Source of the DNA: Pseudolysinimonas_A sp947085045
GTDB lineage: Bacteria > Actinomycetota > Actinomycetes > Actinomycetales > Microbacteriaceae
NCBI GenBank assembly: GCA_947085045.1
Contig: CAMTUU010000002.1
Span: forward strand, 475,573 to 539,572
DNA: 64,000 nt
Direction of reading: 5' to 3'
In this document: positions 48,859-57,416 of the stretch, piece by piece
Layout of the letters: each line of letters starts with the position of its first letter
How positions within the stretch are numbered: position 1 is the first letter of the stretch
The notes under the pieces: generated by a model
Database searches by the model: none
The model's input: the letters and a program-made list of their open reading frames with translations, nothing else
What the model was told of the DNA's origin: nothing
Translations under genes and position numbers: made by a program

Positions 48859-50265
48859 TCAGATACTCCATTTCGGGCCGCTGGGGGTGTCCTCGAGGAC
48901 GACCCCGGCCGCGGCCAACGTGTCGCGAACCCGATCGGCCGCGGCGAAATCCTTGGTGGACCGGGCGGCGTCGCGCTGCGCGATCAGGTGCTCCACGAGG
49001 GTGGCGAGCACGGCATCCGACGCCGCGCCCTCCGCCGACGCCCACTCGGCCGGGTCGAGCCCGAGCACGCCCAGCATCGCGATCGCCTCGGCCCGGAGCC
49101 TCGCGGCGAGCGCGACGTCGCCGGCGTCGAGGGCGGCGTTGCCCTGACGCACGGTCTCGTGCAGCACGCCGAGCGCCTGCGGAACCCCGAGATCGTCGTC
49201 CATCGCGGTCGCGAACGCGTCGGGCACCGGCAGCACGCCGGTCTGCTCGACGTCTTCGGTGGCCTCGACGACGGCCGCGGCGCGCGCGAGGAAACCCTCG
49301 ATGCGGGTGTACGCCGCGTCGGCCTCGACGAGCGATCCCGGGTGGTAGTCGATCGACGAGCGGTAGTGCGCGGAGCCGAGGTAGTACCGCACGACGACCG
49401 GCCGGGCCGCGGCAAGGAACTCGGCGGCGTAGATGGAGTTGCCGAGCGACTTCGACATCTTCTGACCTTCGACCACGACCAGGCCGTTGTGCACCCAGTG
49501 CGTGGCGAAGGCATCCCCCGCCGCCGCACTCTGCGCGAGTTCGTTCTCGTGGTGCGGGAAGCGCAGGTCGAGCCCGCCGCCGTGGATGTCGAACTCAGGC
49601 CCGAGGTACCGGCGGGACATCGCGGAGCACTCGATGTGCCAGCCCGGGCGGCCGCGCCCCCACGGCGACTCCCAGGCAGCCGAGTCGGGTTCGCCGGCCT
49701 TCCACCCCTTCCAGAGGGCGAAGTCGCGGGGGTCACGCTTGCCGCGCGTCTCCGCGTCGCCGGAAGCCTCCAGGTCGTCGGGCTTCTGGTTGGTCAGCGC
49801 TCCGTACGCCGGCCAGGTCGCGACGGCGAAGAACACGTCGCCCGTACCGTCGTCGGCGACGTAGGCGTGACCCTTCGCGATCAGCTCGGCGATGAGTTCC
49901 TGCATCCCGGGAATGCTCGCGGTGGCGCGCGGCTCGTAGGTCGGGGGCAAGATGCCGAGGGCGTCGTAGCTGCGCGTGAACTCGAGTTCGACGCGGTAGG
50001 CGACGGCCCACCACGGCTCCTTCTCGGACGCGTTGGCGAGCACCTTGTCGTCGATGTCGGTGACGTTGCGCACGAAGGTGACGTCGAGGCCGCGGTAGGT
50101 GAACCAGCGCCGCCAGAGGTCGTAGGCGAGGGCGCTGCGCAGGTGCCCGATGTGCGGGCTCGACTGCACCGTCGGACCGCAGACGTACATCCCGACCTTG
50201 CCCTCCTGCCGGGGAGCGAAGTCGACGAGGGCGTGTGCCCTCGAGTCGTACAGTCGGATGCTCAC
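48859..50265 (-). CDS. cysS: Cysteinyl-tRNA synthetase
   Basis: 468 aa class Ia synthetase. YVCGPTVQSSPHIGHLRSAL holds the HIGH motif and the first zinc Cys; GQKMSKSLGN is the KMSKS loop; the zinc site continues with HIECSAM and HHENE. Length is typical. GTG 50265 follows TAAACT (50277-50272) by 6 nt, giving its own leaderless promoter. The gene is transcribed together with, or just ahead of, rlmB. Confidence 0.97.
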   Translation of the reverse strand: MSIRLYDSRAHALVDFAPRQEGKVGMYVCGPTVQSSPHIGHLRSALAYDLWRRWFTYRGLDVTFVRNVTDIDDKVLANASEKEPWWAVAYRVELEFTRSYDALGILPPTYEPRATASIPGMQELIAELIAKGHAYVADDGTGDVFFAVATWPAYGALTNQKPDDLEASGDAETRGKRDPRDFALWKGWKAGEPDSAAWESPWGRGRPGWHIECSAMSRRYLGPEFDIHGGGLDLRFPHHENELAQSAAAGDAFATHWVHNGLVVVEGQKMSKSLGNSIYAAEFLAAARPVVVRYYLGSAHYRSSIDYHPGSLVEADAAYTRIEGFLARAAAVVEATEDVEQTGVLPVPDAFATAMDDDLGVPQALGVLHETVRQGNAALDAGDVALAARLRAEAIAMLGVLGLDPAEWASAEGAASDAVLATLVEHLIAQRDAARSTKDFAAADRVRDTLAAAGVVLEDTPSGPKWSI

Positions 50266-50300
50266 CGCGTGAGTTTACCGGGGCGAATACGGTGGACGAC

Positions 50301-50765
50301 GTGCCCGCCCTCGCATTCGCCGTCGACGACCTCTCCTCTGGCGCCACCCGCGACCTCATCGCGCACCACCTCGCGGGCATGCACGCGTCGAGTCCGCCCG
50401 AGAGCGTGTTCGCGCTCGACATCGACGGGCTGAGGGATCCCGACGTCACGTTCTTCTCGGCGCGGCTCGGCGACGAGGTCGTCGCGATCGGTGCGCTCAA
50501 GACCCTCGACGCCGAGAACGGCGAGCTGAAATCGATGCGGGTCGCCGACGCCCAGCTCGGCACGGGAGCTGGTCGAGCGATGCTGCGGTACCTCGTCGCC
50601 GAGGCCCGTCAGCGCGGGATGACGACGCTCTGGCTCGAGACCGGGAGCCCCGCCGACTTCATCCCGGCCCGCCGCCTCTACGAATCCGAGGGCTTCGTCG
50701 AATGCGGCCCGTTCGGCGACTACCCCGCCAACCCGTTCTCCGTCTTCATGACGACCTCGCTCTAA
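50301..50765 (+). CDS. GNAT-family acetyltransferase
   Basis: 154 aa. Acetyl-CoA-binding pattern SMRVADAQLGTGAGRAMLRYLVAEARQRG (Q-x-x-G-x-G/A at about residues 84-95), then TLWLETGS, FIPARRLYESEGFVECGPF: the complete GNAT core of the ElaA/PhnO-like type. GTG 50301 lies 7 nt after TACGGT (50288-50293). It is divergent from cysS and convergent with ispDF. Substrate unknown. Confidence 0.88.
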   Translation: MPALAFAVDDLSSGATRDLIAHHLAGMHASSPPESVFALDIDGLRDPDVTFFSARLGDEVVAIGALKTLDAENGELKSMRVADAQLGTGAGRAMLRYLVAEARQRGMTTLWLETGSPADFIPARRLYESEGFVECGPFGDYPANPFSVFMTTSL

Positions 50766-50779
50766 GCGCCCGCTCATCC

Positions 50780-50824
50780 GCGCCAGATGGCGCACCCGAA
50801 GGGTTCATCAGTGCCAAGTGGCGC
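50780..50824. terminator. Two short palindromes between convergent genes
   Basis: GCGCCAGATGGCGC (50780-50793) and GTGCCAAGTGGCGC (50811-50824) are consecutive similar hairpins of 6 bp in the gap between the GNAT and ispDF genes. Weak bidirectional termination is plausible; no T-run is present. Confidence 0.4.
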
Positions 50825-50855
50825 AGATCGACGACGAGTTCGAGACGACGCGGGA

Positions 50856-52019
50856 TCAGGCGGATGCCGTCAGCAGGGCGGTCGCCAGCGCCGCGACACC
50901 CTCCGCGCGGCCGGTGAAGCCCAGGCCGTCGGTCGTCGTCGCGCCGATCGTGACCGGCGCGCCGAGCATCCCCGACAGCAGGGCCTCGAGCTCGCTGCGC
51001 CGCGGCGCGATCTTCGGCCGAACGCCGACGATCTGCACGGCGACGTTGACGACGTCGAATCCCGCGCCCCGCACGAGCGCGAGCGTCTCGCGGACGAACA
51101 CCTCGCTCGCCGCGTCGGCGAAGCGCGGGTCGGCGGTGCCGAAACGACTGCCGAGATCGCCCAGCCCGGCGGCCGAGAGCAGCGCGTCGCAGATCGCGTG
51201 CAGCACGGCATCCCCGTCGCTGTGCCCGGCGAGACCGGGTTCGCCGCCCCAGTAGAGCCCGGCGAGCCAGAGCGGGGCGGACTCGTCGTACGCGTGCACG
51301 TCGAGGCCGGTACCGACCCGCAGCCCCGACGTCTGGGCCCCCAGCACGTTCTCGGCGCGGCGAAGGTCCCACGGGGTGGTGATCTTGAACGCCCGGGCCT
51401 CGCCCTCGACGGTGGCGACGGGATGCCCGGCGGCGGCGAAGAGCGCGGCGTCGTCGGTATGTTCTTCGGTCGCAGCGGCGTAGGCGGCTTCGAGCCCGGC
51501 GCGCGGGAAGCCCTGCGGCGTCTGCACGTGCACGAGGTCGCGGCGGTCGACGGTGCCGAGCACGGCGGCGTCGGCGCCGACCCGTTTGACGGTGTCGGTG
51601 ACCGGGAGTGCGGGGACGATCCCGCCGCCGGTCTCGCGCACCGCCCGCACGACGCGGTCGAACAGCGCGGGCGGCGTGAGCGCACGCGCGGCGTCGTGTA
51701 CGAGCACCGTCGTCACGTCGGGACCGAGCGCCGCGAGACCCGCCGCCACCGACGCCTGCCGCGCGTCTCCGCCGATCACCACCGAGACGACGGCGGATGC
51801 CGCTCCCGCGGCCCGGTCGGTGATCGCACGAGCGGCCGCGAGGTGCGATGCGGGCGCGACGACGACGACCTGGGCGGGTTCGACGGAGTCGAACACCCCG
51901 CGCAGCGCACGCTCGAGGATCGGAACACCGCGCAACGTCGCGAACGCCTTGGGTTCGGCCGCGCCGAGCCGCGTGCCGCTGCCCGCGGCGACGACGACGA
52001 TCCCGAGCACCGGGGTCAT
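50856..52019 (-). CDS. ispDF: Bifunctional IspD-IspF (MEP pathway)
   Basis: 387 aa fusion. Residues 1-228 are IspD (CDP-ME synthase): VVVAAGSGTRLGAAEPKAF nucleotide site, VHDAARALTPP, TPQGFPR. Residues 229-387 are IspF (MEcPP synthase): VGTGLDVHAYD (metal Asp/His), AGHSDGDAVLHAICDALL and GVRPKIAPRRSE, TDGLGFTGRAEG. Both parts look complete. The stop-to-start distance from carD is 7 nt. In mycobacteria ispD and ispF are separate adjacent genes; fusion is known in several bacteria. Confidence 0.96.
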   Translation of the reverse strand: MTPVLGIVVVAAGSGTRLGAAEPKAFATLRGVPILERALRGVFDSVEPAQVVVVAPASHLAAARAITDRAAGAASAVVSVVIGGDARQASVAAGLAALGPDVTTVLVHDAARALTPPALFDRVVRAVRETGGGIVPALPVTDTVKRVGADAAVLGTVDRRDLVHVQTPQGFPRAGLEAAYAAATEEHTDDAALFAAAGHPVATVEGEARAFKITTPWDLRRAENVLGAQTSGLRVGTGLDVHAYDESAPLWLAGLYWGGEPGLAGHSDGDAVLHAICDALLSAAGLGDLGSRFGTADPRFADAASEVFVRETLALVRGAGFDVVNVAVQIVGVRPKIAPRRSELEALLSGMLGAPVTIGATTTDGLGFTGRAEGVAALATALLTASA

Positions 52020-52026
52020 GCGGCGC

Positions 52027-52509
52027 CTAGGAGGCCAGGACCTCGTCGAGGACGGTGGATGCCTTCTCCTCGTCGGTCTTCTCGGCGAGCGCGAGCTCGG
52101 AGATCAGGATCTGACGGGCCTTCGCGAGCATCCGCTTCTCACCGGCGGACAGGCCGCGGTCCTGGTCACGACGCCAGAGGTCGCGCACGACCTCGGAGAC
52201 CTTGATGACGTCGCCGGAGGCGAGCTTCTCGAGGTTCGCCTTGTAGCGGCGGCTCCAGTTGGTGGGCTCTTCCGTGAACGGGGCGCGCAGCACCTCGAAC
52301 ACGCGGTCGAGGCCCTCCTTGCCGATGACGTCACGGACACCGACGAGATCGACGTTGTCGGCCGGCACTTCGATGGTGAGATCGCCCTGCGTCACGTTGA
52401 GCTTCAGGTACAGCTTCTCTTCACCCCGGATCGTGCGGTTCTTGACCTCGATGATCGTGGCAGCGCCATGATGGGGGTAAACGACGGTTTCGCCGACCTC
52501 GAAAAGCAT
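52027..52509 (-). CDS. carD: CarD-family RNA polymerase-binding regulator
   Basis: 160 aa. The N-terminal Tudor-like RID domain (FEVGETVVYPHHGAATIIEV) binds the RNAP beta subunit; the C-terminal helical domain (SRRYKANLEKLASGDVIKVSEVVRDLWRRDQDRGLSAGEKRML) carries the conserved Trp/Arg that prop open promoter DNA. The length is normal. A TAGACT -10 lies at 52541-52536 inside a short inverted repeat (AGACT-TGCC-AGTCT), and GGAAGGA precedes ATG 52509. It is cotranscribed with ispDF. Confidence 0.96.
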   Translation of the reverse strand: MLFEVGETVVYPHHGAATIIEVKNRTIRGEEKLYLKLNVTQGDLTIEVPADNVDLVGVRDVIGKEGLDRVFEVLRAPFTEEPTNWSRRYKANLEKLASGDVIKVSEVVRDLWRRDQDRGLSAGEKRMLAKARQILISELALAEKTDEEKASTVLDEVLAS

Positions 52510-52611
52510 GCAGTTGTTCCTTCCGCAGACTTGCCAGTCTACCACGGCGAGGGGTACGGCTGAGGGTCGCCTAAGTCCGGCCCACGCGCGCCCTCCGGGT
52601 AGGCTGCTCCC

Positions 52612-53178
52612 GTGAGATTCCGTCCCGGTGCTGCCGTCCTCGCCGCCTCCGTCCTCGCCGCCGCCCTGACCGGCTGCAGCCTGTTCGCCGAGCAGCAGAC
52701 GCAACAGCCGTACGACCCGAGCGACGGCATCAGCATCACCGTCGGCGACGTGCGCCTCCTCAACGCGCTCGTCTTCACCGACGACGGCCAGGACGGCAAC
52801 TTCACGGCCTCCGCCGTCAACGGCGGCTCCGCCGACGTCGACCTCGTGCTGCAGTACGTGTCGGGCGGCGACAAGATCGAGGTGCAACTCCCCATCCCCG
52901 CCGGAGAGATCCTGCGCGTCGGCAGCGGCGAGAGCGGCCAGCTCTTCTTGCCCGAGATCGCCAGCGCCCCCGGCTCGCTCCTGAAGATCTACTTCCAGTA
53001 CGGCGACAGGCCCGGCACGCAGGCCGAGATCCCGGTGCTCGACGCCGAGCTCGAGGAGTACAAGGGCCTGCTGCCGACCCCGACGCCCACCCCGACTCCG
53101 CGCCCGACGCAGACCCTCATCCCGGGCGAGACGCTCGCGCCGACGGATCCCGCGACGAGCGAGACGCCCGCGCCGTAG
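52612..53178 (+). CDS. Hypothetical lipoprotein
   Basis: 188 aa. Signal peptide with lipobox AALTGCSL (Cys about residue 23). The middle (about 40-135) forms a predicted beta-sandwich (VGDVRLLNALVFTDDG, NFTASAVNG, VDLVLQYVSGG), resembling DUF461-like domains, and the tail is Pro/Thr-rich (TPTPTPTPRPTQT). GTG 52612 follows TAGGCT (52600-52605) by 6 nt. It lies next to regX3 on the other strand, converging. A cell-envelope role near the phosphate regulon is possible. Confidence 0.8.
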   Translation: MRFRPGAAVLAASVLAAALTGCSLFAEQQTQQPYDPSDGISITVGDVRLLNALVFTDDGQDGNFTASAVNGGSADVDLVLQYVSGGDKIEVQLPIPAGEILRVGSGESGQLFLPEIASAPGSLLKIYFQYGDRPGTQAEIPVLDAELEEYKGLLPTPTPTPTPRPTQTLIPGETLAPTDPATSETPAP

Positions 53179-53181
53179 GGC

Positions 53182-53862
53182 TCAGCCCTCGAAGCGGTAG
53201 CCCAGGCCGCGCACCGTCAGCAGGAGCTTCGGTTCCGACGGCTCGTCTTCGATCTTCGAACGGATGCGCTTGATGTGCACGTCGAGGGTCTTGGTGTCGC
53301 CGAAGTAGTCCGAACCCCACACCCGGTCGATCAGCTGCCCGCGGGTGAGTACGCGGCCGGCGTTACGCATGAGCAGTTCGAGCAGCTCGAACTCCTTGAG
53401 CGGCATCGCGACCTCGGCGCCGTGCACCGAGACCGAGTGGCGCTCGACATCCATGCGCACCGTGCCGGCCTCGACGATGCCCGTCTCCTCGTCGCCGACA
53501 TCGGTGTGACGGCGCAGCACCGCGCGGATGCGGGCCAGCAGTTCCCGCGCCGAGTACGGCTTCGTGACGTAGTCGTCGGCGCCCAGTTCCAGCCCGACGA
53601 CGATGTCCACCTCGCTGTCCTTCGCGGTCAGCATGATGATCGGCACGGCCGAGCGGGTTCGGATCTCGCGGCAGACCTCGGTGCCCGAGAGACCCGGCAG
53701 CATGAGGTCGAGCAGCACGAGATCGGCACCGCTCCGGTCGAAGGCGGCGAGCGCCGCCCGTCCATCGTCGGCGACCTCCGTCTCATACCCCTCCCGTCGC
53801 AGCAGGAACGAGAGCGGCTCCGAGAGGGAGGGCTCGTCTTCGACGATCAGGATGCGCGTCAC
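53182..53862 (-). CDS. regX3: Response regulator RegX3 (phosphate-sensing)
   Basis: 226 aa OmpR-family regulator. LIVEDEPS acidic pocket, LVLLDLMLPG phospho-Asp (about residue 52), MLTAKDSEVD, VTKPYS; winged helix at about 130-224 ending LTVRGLGYRFEG. With senX3 (4-nt overlap upstream) and phoU next door it forms the actinobacterial SenX3-RegX3 phosphate system. Its probable sites are the 11-bp-phased repeats at phoU (55093-55121) and ppk (61823-61840). Confidence 0.93.
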   Translation of the reverse strand: MTRILIVEDEPSLSEPLSFLLRREGYETEVADDGRAALAAFDRSGADLVLLDLMLPGLSGTEVCREIRTRSAVPIIMLTAKDSEVDIVVGLELGADDYVTKPYSARELLARIRAVLRRHTDVGDEETGIVEAGTVRMDVERHSVSVHGAEVAMPLKEFELLELLMRNAGRVLTRGQLIDRVWGSDYFGDTKTLDVHIKRIRSKIEDEPSEPKLLLTVRGLGYRFEG

Positions 53863-55019
53863 GGGGTGGCTCCCAGGGTGAGGGTGGCGGCCGGCGTACT
53901 GACGGCCTCGGGTAGGCGGATGGTGAAAGTGGACCCGCTGCCGGGATGCGACCAGACCCGTACGTCGCCGCCGTGGTTCTGCACGACGTGCTTGACGATG
54001 GCGAGGCCGAGGCCCGTGCCCCCGGTGTTGCGACTGCGCGCGGAGTCGACGCGGAAGAAGCGTTCGAAGACGCGATCACGCTCCGACTCGGGGATGCCGA
54101 CCCCCTGGTCGGTCACGGCGATCTCCACGACGCCGTCGGAGTGGCTGACGCCGACGCCGATGCGCGAGCCGTCGGGCGAGTACTGGATGGCGTTGGCGAC
54201 CAGGTTGTGCACGGCGGTGACGAGAAGGTCGCTGTCGCCGTAGACGGAGGCGCCGGCATCCCCGCCGCTGACGAGGGCGATGCGGTGCTTCTCGGCAGCG
54301 ACGCGGTTGCGATCCACCGCCTGGGCGATGACGGTGTCGACATCGACGACCTCCGCCTTCTGAAGCACGTCGGACGCCTGCAAGCGGCTGAGTTCGATGA
54401 TCTCGTGGCTGATGCGCGCGAGCCGTTCGGCCTCGATCGAGAGGCGCTTCGCGAACCGCTTGACCTGGTCGGGATCGTCGGCCGCCTGCTCGAGCGCCTC
54501 CGCGAGCAGGCTCACCGCGCCGATCGGCGTCTTCAGTTCGTGGCTCACATTGGCCACGAAGTCGCGGCGCACCTCTTCGAGGCGGTACGACTCGGTGCGA
54601 TCCTCGGCGAGCACCAGCACGAAGCGCGTGCCGAGCGGTGCGATGCGCACGAAGACGTGGATGGAGGCCTCACCGAACGGGCCGCGCGAGAGGTGCAGCT
54701 CCCGCGCGAGCGGCTCGCCCTCCCGGCGCACCCGGTCGACGAGGGCGACGACCTCCGGGTGCACGAGAGCCTGGTTCCAGACGAGGCCGAAGGCGAGGGC
54801 ACCGGTCGACGCCTTGAGCACGTTGTTCGAGGCGTCGAGCACGATGCCCGCGGACTCCAGCGAGTCGATGACCTCGTCGGCCCCCTCCGGCACCGTCGGG
54901 GTGACCACGGCGACCGCACGCTGCCCGCGCCGATGCGCCGCCACGATCGCGGCGGCGGAACCGGCACCGAGCAGGAATCCGAACGCGATCGCGACCGGCA
55001 CGAGCCAGGCCTGGTCCAT
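53859..55019 (-). CDS. senX3: Sensor histidine kinase SenX3
   Basis: 386 aa. One or two N-terminal TM helices (about 5-28) place it in the membrane, followed by a PAS-like region (about 60-140). HisKA has VANVSHELKTPIGAVSLLAEALEQ (phospho-His about 161) and the HATPase part has LVTAVHNLVANAIQYS, DQGVGIP and GGTGLGLAIV. ATG 55019 follows TAATCT (55031-55026) by 6 nt. The 4-nt overlap with regX3 indicates coupling. It senses phosphate through the Pst-PhoU system. Confidence 0.93.
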   Translation of the reverse strand: MDQAWLVPVAIAFGFLLGAGSAAAIVAAHRRGQRAVAVVTPTVPEGADEVIDSLESAGIVLDASNNVLKASTGALAFGLVWNQALVHPEVVALVDRVRREGEPLARELHLSRGPFGEASIHVFVRIAPLGTRFVLVLAEDRTESYRLEEVRRDFVANVSHELKTPIGAVSLLAEALEQAADDPDQVKRFAKRLSIEAERLARISHEIIELSRLQASDVLQKAEVVDVDTVIAQAVDRNRVAAEKHRIALVSGGDAGASVYGDSDLLVTAVHNLVANAIQYSPDGSRIGVGVSHSDGVVEIAVTDQGVGIPESERDRVFERFFRVDSARSRNTGGTGLGLAIVKHVVQNHGGDVRVWSHPGSGSTFTIRLPEAVSTPAATLTLGATP

Positions 55020-55043
55020 GCGACTAGATTAGGGCGCACCGAG

Positions 55044-55063
55044 AACCCGGCACCCGCCGGGTT
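55044..55063. repeat. Perfect 8-bp hairpin between senX3 and phoU
   Basis: AACCCGGC (55044-55051) and GCCGGGTT (55056-55063) with a 4-nt loop. It lies upstream of the senX3 -10; a role as operator or insulator is possible but unproved. Confidence 0.55.
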
Positions 55064-55092
55064 GCCGGTACTGCGGACTTCGGCCGTGGAGT

Positions 55093-55122
55093 GTTCAGGC
55101 GTCCGTCACCGCGCGTTAACCT
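55093..55122 (+). promoter_or_regulatory. phoU promoter with three 11-bp-phased PHO-type repeats
   Basis: GTTCAGG (55093), CGTCACC (55104) and GTTAACC (55115) recur every 11 bp, the spacing of PhoP/RegX3 PHO-box repeats (GTTCACC-N4). The third repeat contains TAACCT, a possible -10, and the first lies at the -35 position. Confidence 0.6.
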
Positions 55123-55187
55123 GCGGCGGGCAGCGTGGCCTGCGATCGGGCCGTTCGACGCTGCCCGTGAAACGAGAGGACGTCGAT

Positions 55188-55841
55188 ATGCGCGAGGTGT
55201 TCCAGCAGGAACTGCGAGAGGTGCAGGACCGCCTGGTCGAGATCTCGTCGCTCGTCGCCGACTCCATCGAGAAGGCCACCACGGCGTTCAACGAGTCGAA
55301 CGTGTCGCTCGCCGAGCAGGTCATCGCCGACGACGACAAGATCGACGCCGCCGCGATCGAGCTCGACGAGCTCGCCATCCAGATCCTCGCCCGGCAGCAG
55401 CCGGTCGCCCGCGATCTGCGCATCGTCGTGAGCGCCCTGCGCATCAGCGCGTCGCTCGAGCGGATGGGCGACATGTCGACCCACATCGCGCAGCTCGCGC
55501 GCTACCGCTTCCCCGACAAGGTCGTGCCGAAGAAGCTGCGTCCGACGTTCGTCGAGATGGGCCGCCTCGACGTCGAGATCGCCCGGATGCTGACCGAGCT
55601 GCTCCGCACGGAGGATACGGCGGTCGCCGAGCAGATCCGCAACGAGGACGACAAGATCGACGCCCTGCACCTGTCGGTCTTCGACACCGTGCTCGGCGAG
55701 AGCTGGAAGGGCGAGGCGGTCGACACCGTCGACGCCACCCTCGCCTCGCGGTACCACGAGCGCTTCGCCGACCACGCGGTGTCGATCGCGAAGAAGGTGC
55801 TCTACCTCGCGACCGGCGACTGGATCCCCGCCGACAGCTGA
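55188..55841 (+). CDS. phoU: Phosphate-transport regulator PhoU
   Basis: 217 aa, two homologous three-helix bundles, all helical. The metal-binding motifs E-x(3)-D are present in both halves: ERMGDMSTHIAQLA and the ERFADHAVSIAKKV end. The protein damps Pst-dependent phosphate signalling to SenX3. ATG 55188 has AGAGGA 8 nt upstream. It is divergent from senX3 with PHO-type repeats in between. Confidence 0.95.
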   Translation: MREVFQQELREVQDRLVEISSLVADSIEKATTAFNESNVSLAEQVIADDDKIDAAAIELDELAIQILARQQPVARDLRIVVSALRISASLERMGDMSTHIAQLARYRFPDKVVPKKLRPTFVEMGRLDVEIARMLTELLRTEDTAVAEQIRNEDDKIDALHLSVFDTVLGESWKGEAVDTVDATLASRYHERFADHAVSIAKKVLYLATGDWIPADS

Positions 55842-55872
55842 GTCGGTCCCGACCGGACTCCCGGGCTGACCG

Positions 55873-56616
55873 CTACTTCTTCCCCTGCGCGGCGACGGCG
55901 GCGGCACCGGCGGCGGCGGCCTCGGGGTCGAGGTAGCGTGACGGCGCGGTCGGGCGGAAGGCATCATCCAGTTCGTAGACCAGCGGGATGCCGGTCGGGA
56001 TGTTGAGTTCCGCGATCTCCTCGTCGGGGATGTCGTCGAGGTGCTTGACGAGCGCGCGCAGTGAGTTGCCGTGCGCGGCGACGAGCACGGTCTTGCCGGC
56101 CGCGAGGTCTGTCGTGATGTCGGACTCCCAATAGGGCAGCATCCGGCCGATCACCAGTTTGAGGCTCTCGGTGCGTGGCAGGTCGGCATCCGGGATGTCG
56201 GCGTAGCGCTCGTCGCCGACCTGCGACCATTCGGCGTCGTCGGCGAGCGGCGGCGGCGGCACGTCGAACGAACGGCGCCAGATCTGGAACTGCTCGGGGC
56301 CGTACTGGGCGAGGGTCTCGGCCTTGTCCAGGCCCTGGAGCGATCCGTAGTGCCGCTCGTTGAGCCGCCAGGAGCGCTTCACCGGGATCCACGAGCGGTC
56401 CGCGACCTCGAGCGCGAGGTCGGCGGTCTGGATGGCGCGGGTCAGCAGGCTCGTGTAGAGGATGTGCGGGGTGAGCCCCGACTCGGCCAGCAGCTCACCG
56501 GCGCGCTTCGCCTCGGTGACGCCCTGCGCGGAGAGCCGCACGTCGACCCATCCGGTGAACAGGTTCTTCTGGTTCCAGTCGGAGTTGCCGTGGCGCAGGA
56601 GGATCAGCGTGCTCAT
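55873..56616 (-). CDS. gpmA: 2,3-bisphosphoglycerate-dependent phosphoglycerate mutase
   Basis: 247 aa glycolytic enzyme. Phospho-His motif LLRHGNSDWNQKNLFTGWVD (about 7-26), second His in VAAHGNSLRALVKHL (about residue 182), ERHYGSLQGLDKAE and WRRSFDVPPPPL are all typical. ATG 56616 follows TAGGCT (56629-56624) by 7 nt. The C-terminal tail AAAAGAAAVAAQGKK is an Ala-rich extension, not part of the catalytic fold. It is divergent from the methyltransferase gene. Confidence 0.97.
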   Translation of the reverse strand: MSTLILLRHGNSDWNQKNLFTGWVDVRLSAQGVTEAKRAGELLAESGLTPHILYTSLLTRAIQTADLALEVADRSWIPVKRSWRLNERHYGSLQGLDKAETLAQYGPEQFQIWRRSFDVPPPPLADDAEWSQVGDERYADIPDADLPRTESLKLVIGRMLPYWESDITTDLAAGKTVLVAAHGNSLRALVKHLDDIPDEEIAELNIPTGIPLVYELDDAFRPTAPSRYLDPEAAAAGAAAVAAQGKK

Positions 56617-56642
56617 GACTTCCAGCCTAGGAGAATGGCGGC

Positions 56643-57416
56643 ATGGATCGTCCCGTCGGCCGCATCACGCGCGGCACGACGAACGTGAACCGCCTGCGCC
56701 GCATCGACCGGTGGATCGCCGCGCAGCCCGTGCTCCGCTCCGCCGACGACGCGCTCGTCGTCGACCTCGGCTACGGCGCGAGCGCCACGACGACCCTCGA
56801 GTTGCGCGACCGGCTCGTCGCCGTGCGGCCCGAGGTACGCGTCGTCGGCATCGAGATCGATCCGGAGCGGGTGCGTCTGGCGGAGGCCGCGACGCGCGAC
56901 GGCGTCGAGTTCCGGCTCGGCGGGTTCGAGGTGCCCGTGCCGGGGCGGGTGACCGTCATCCGGGCGCTCAACGTGCTGCGGCAGTACGACGAGTCGGAGG
57001 TCTCCGCGGCCTGGGCGACGATGCTCGGCCGCCTGCAGCCGCGCGGGCTGCTCGTCGAGGGCACCTGCGACGAGGTGGGCCGGGTCGCGTCGTGGGTCGG
57101 GCTGTCCCCGGCCGGACCCGAGACGTTCACGATCTCGCTGCGTCTGGCCGGCCTCGACGCGCCGTCGATCGTGGCCGAGCGGCTGCCGAAGGCCCTCATC
57201 CACCGCAACGTGCCGGGTGAGCGTATCCATGAGCTGCTGAACCTGCTCGATCGGCTGTGGGCGACGCACGCCCCGCTGGGCGTCTACGGACCGCGGCAGC
57301 GCTGGATGGCAGCGGTCGCGTCGCTGCGCGAGTCCGGCTGGCCGGTGCGGGGCACCCGCACGCGATGGCGGCTCGGCGAACTCACGCTCGACTGGCAGTC
57401 GGTCGCGCCGGCCTAG
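56643..57416 (+). CDS. Class I SAM-dependent methyltransferase-like protein
   Basis: 257 aa. The SAM site is LVVDLGYGASATTTLELRDRL (motif I) and VVGIEIDPERVRLAEAA (acidic end of beta-2). RALNVLRQYDE and GLLVEGTCDE mark the fold's later strands. No substrate-specific motif is seen. ATG 56643 lies 6 nt after GAGAAT and also 9 nt after AGGAG. It overlaps the FUSC gene by 4 nt in convergent orientation. Homologues in Micrococcales are usually annotated only as methyltransferases. Confidence 0.85.
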   Translation: MDRPVGRITRGTTNVNRLRRIDRWIAAQPVLRSADDALVVDLGYGASATTTLELRDRLVAVRPEVRVVGIEIDPERVRLAEAATRDGVEFRLGGFEVPVPGRVTVIRALNVLRQYDESEVSAAWATMLGRLQPRGLLVEGTCDEVGRVASWVGLSPAGPETFTISLRLAGLDAPSIVAERLPKALIHRNVPGERIHELLNLLDRLWATHAPLGVYGPRQRWMAAVASLRESGWPVRGTRTRWRLGELTLDWQSVAPA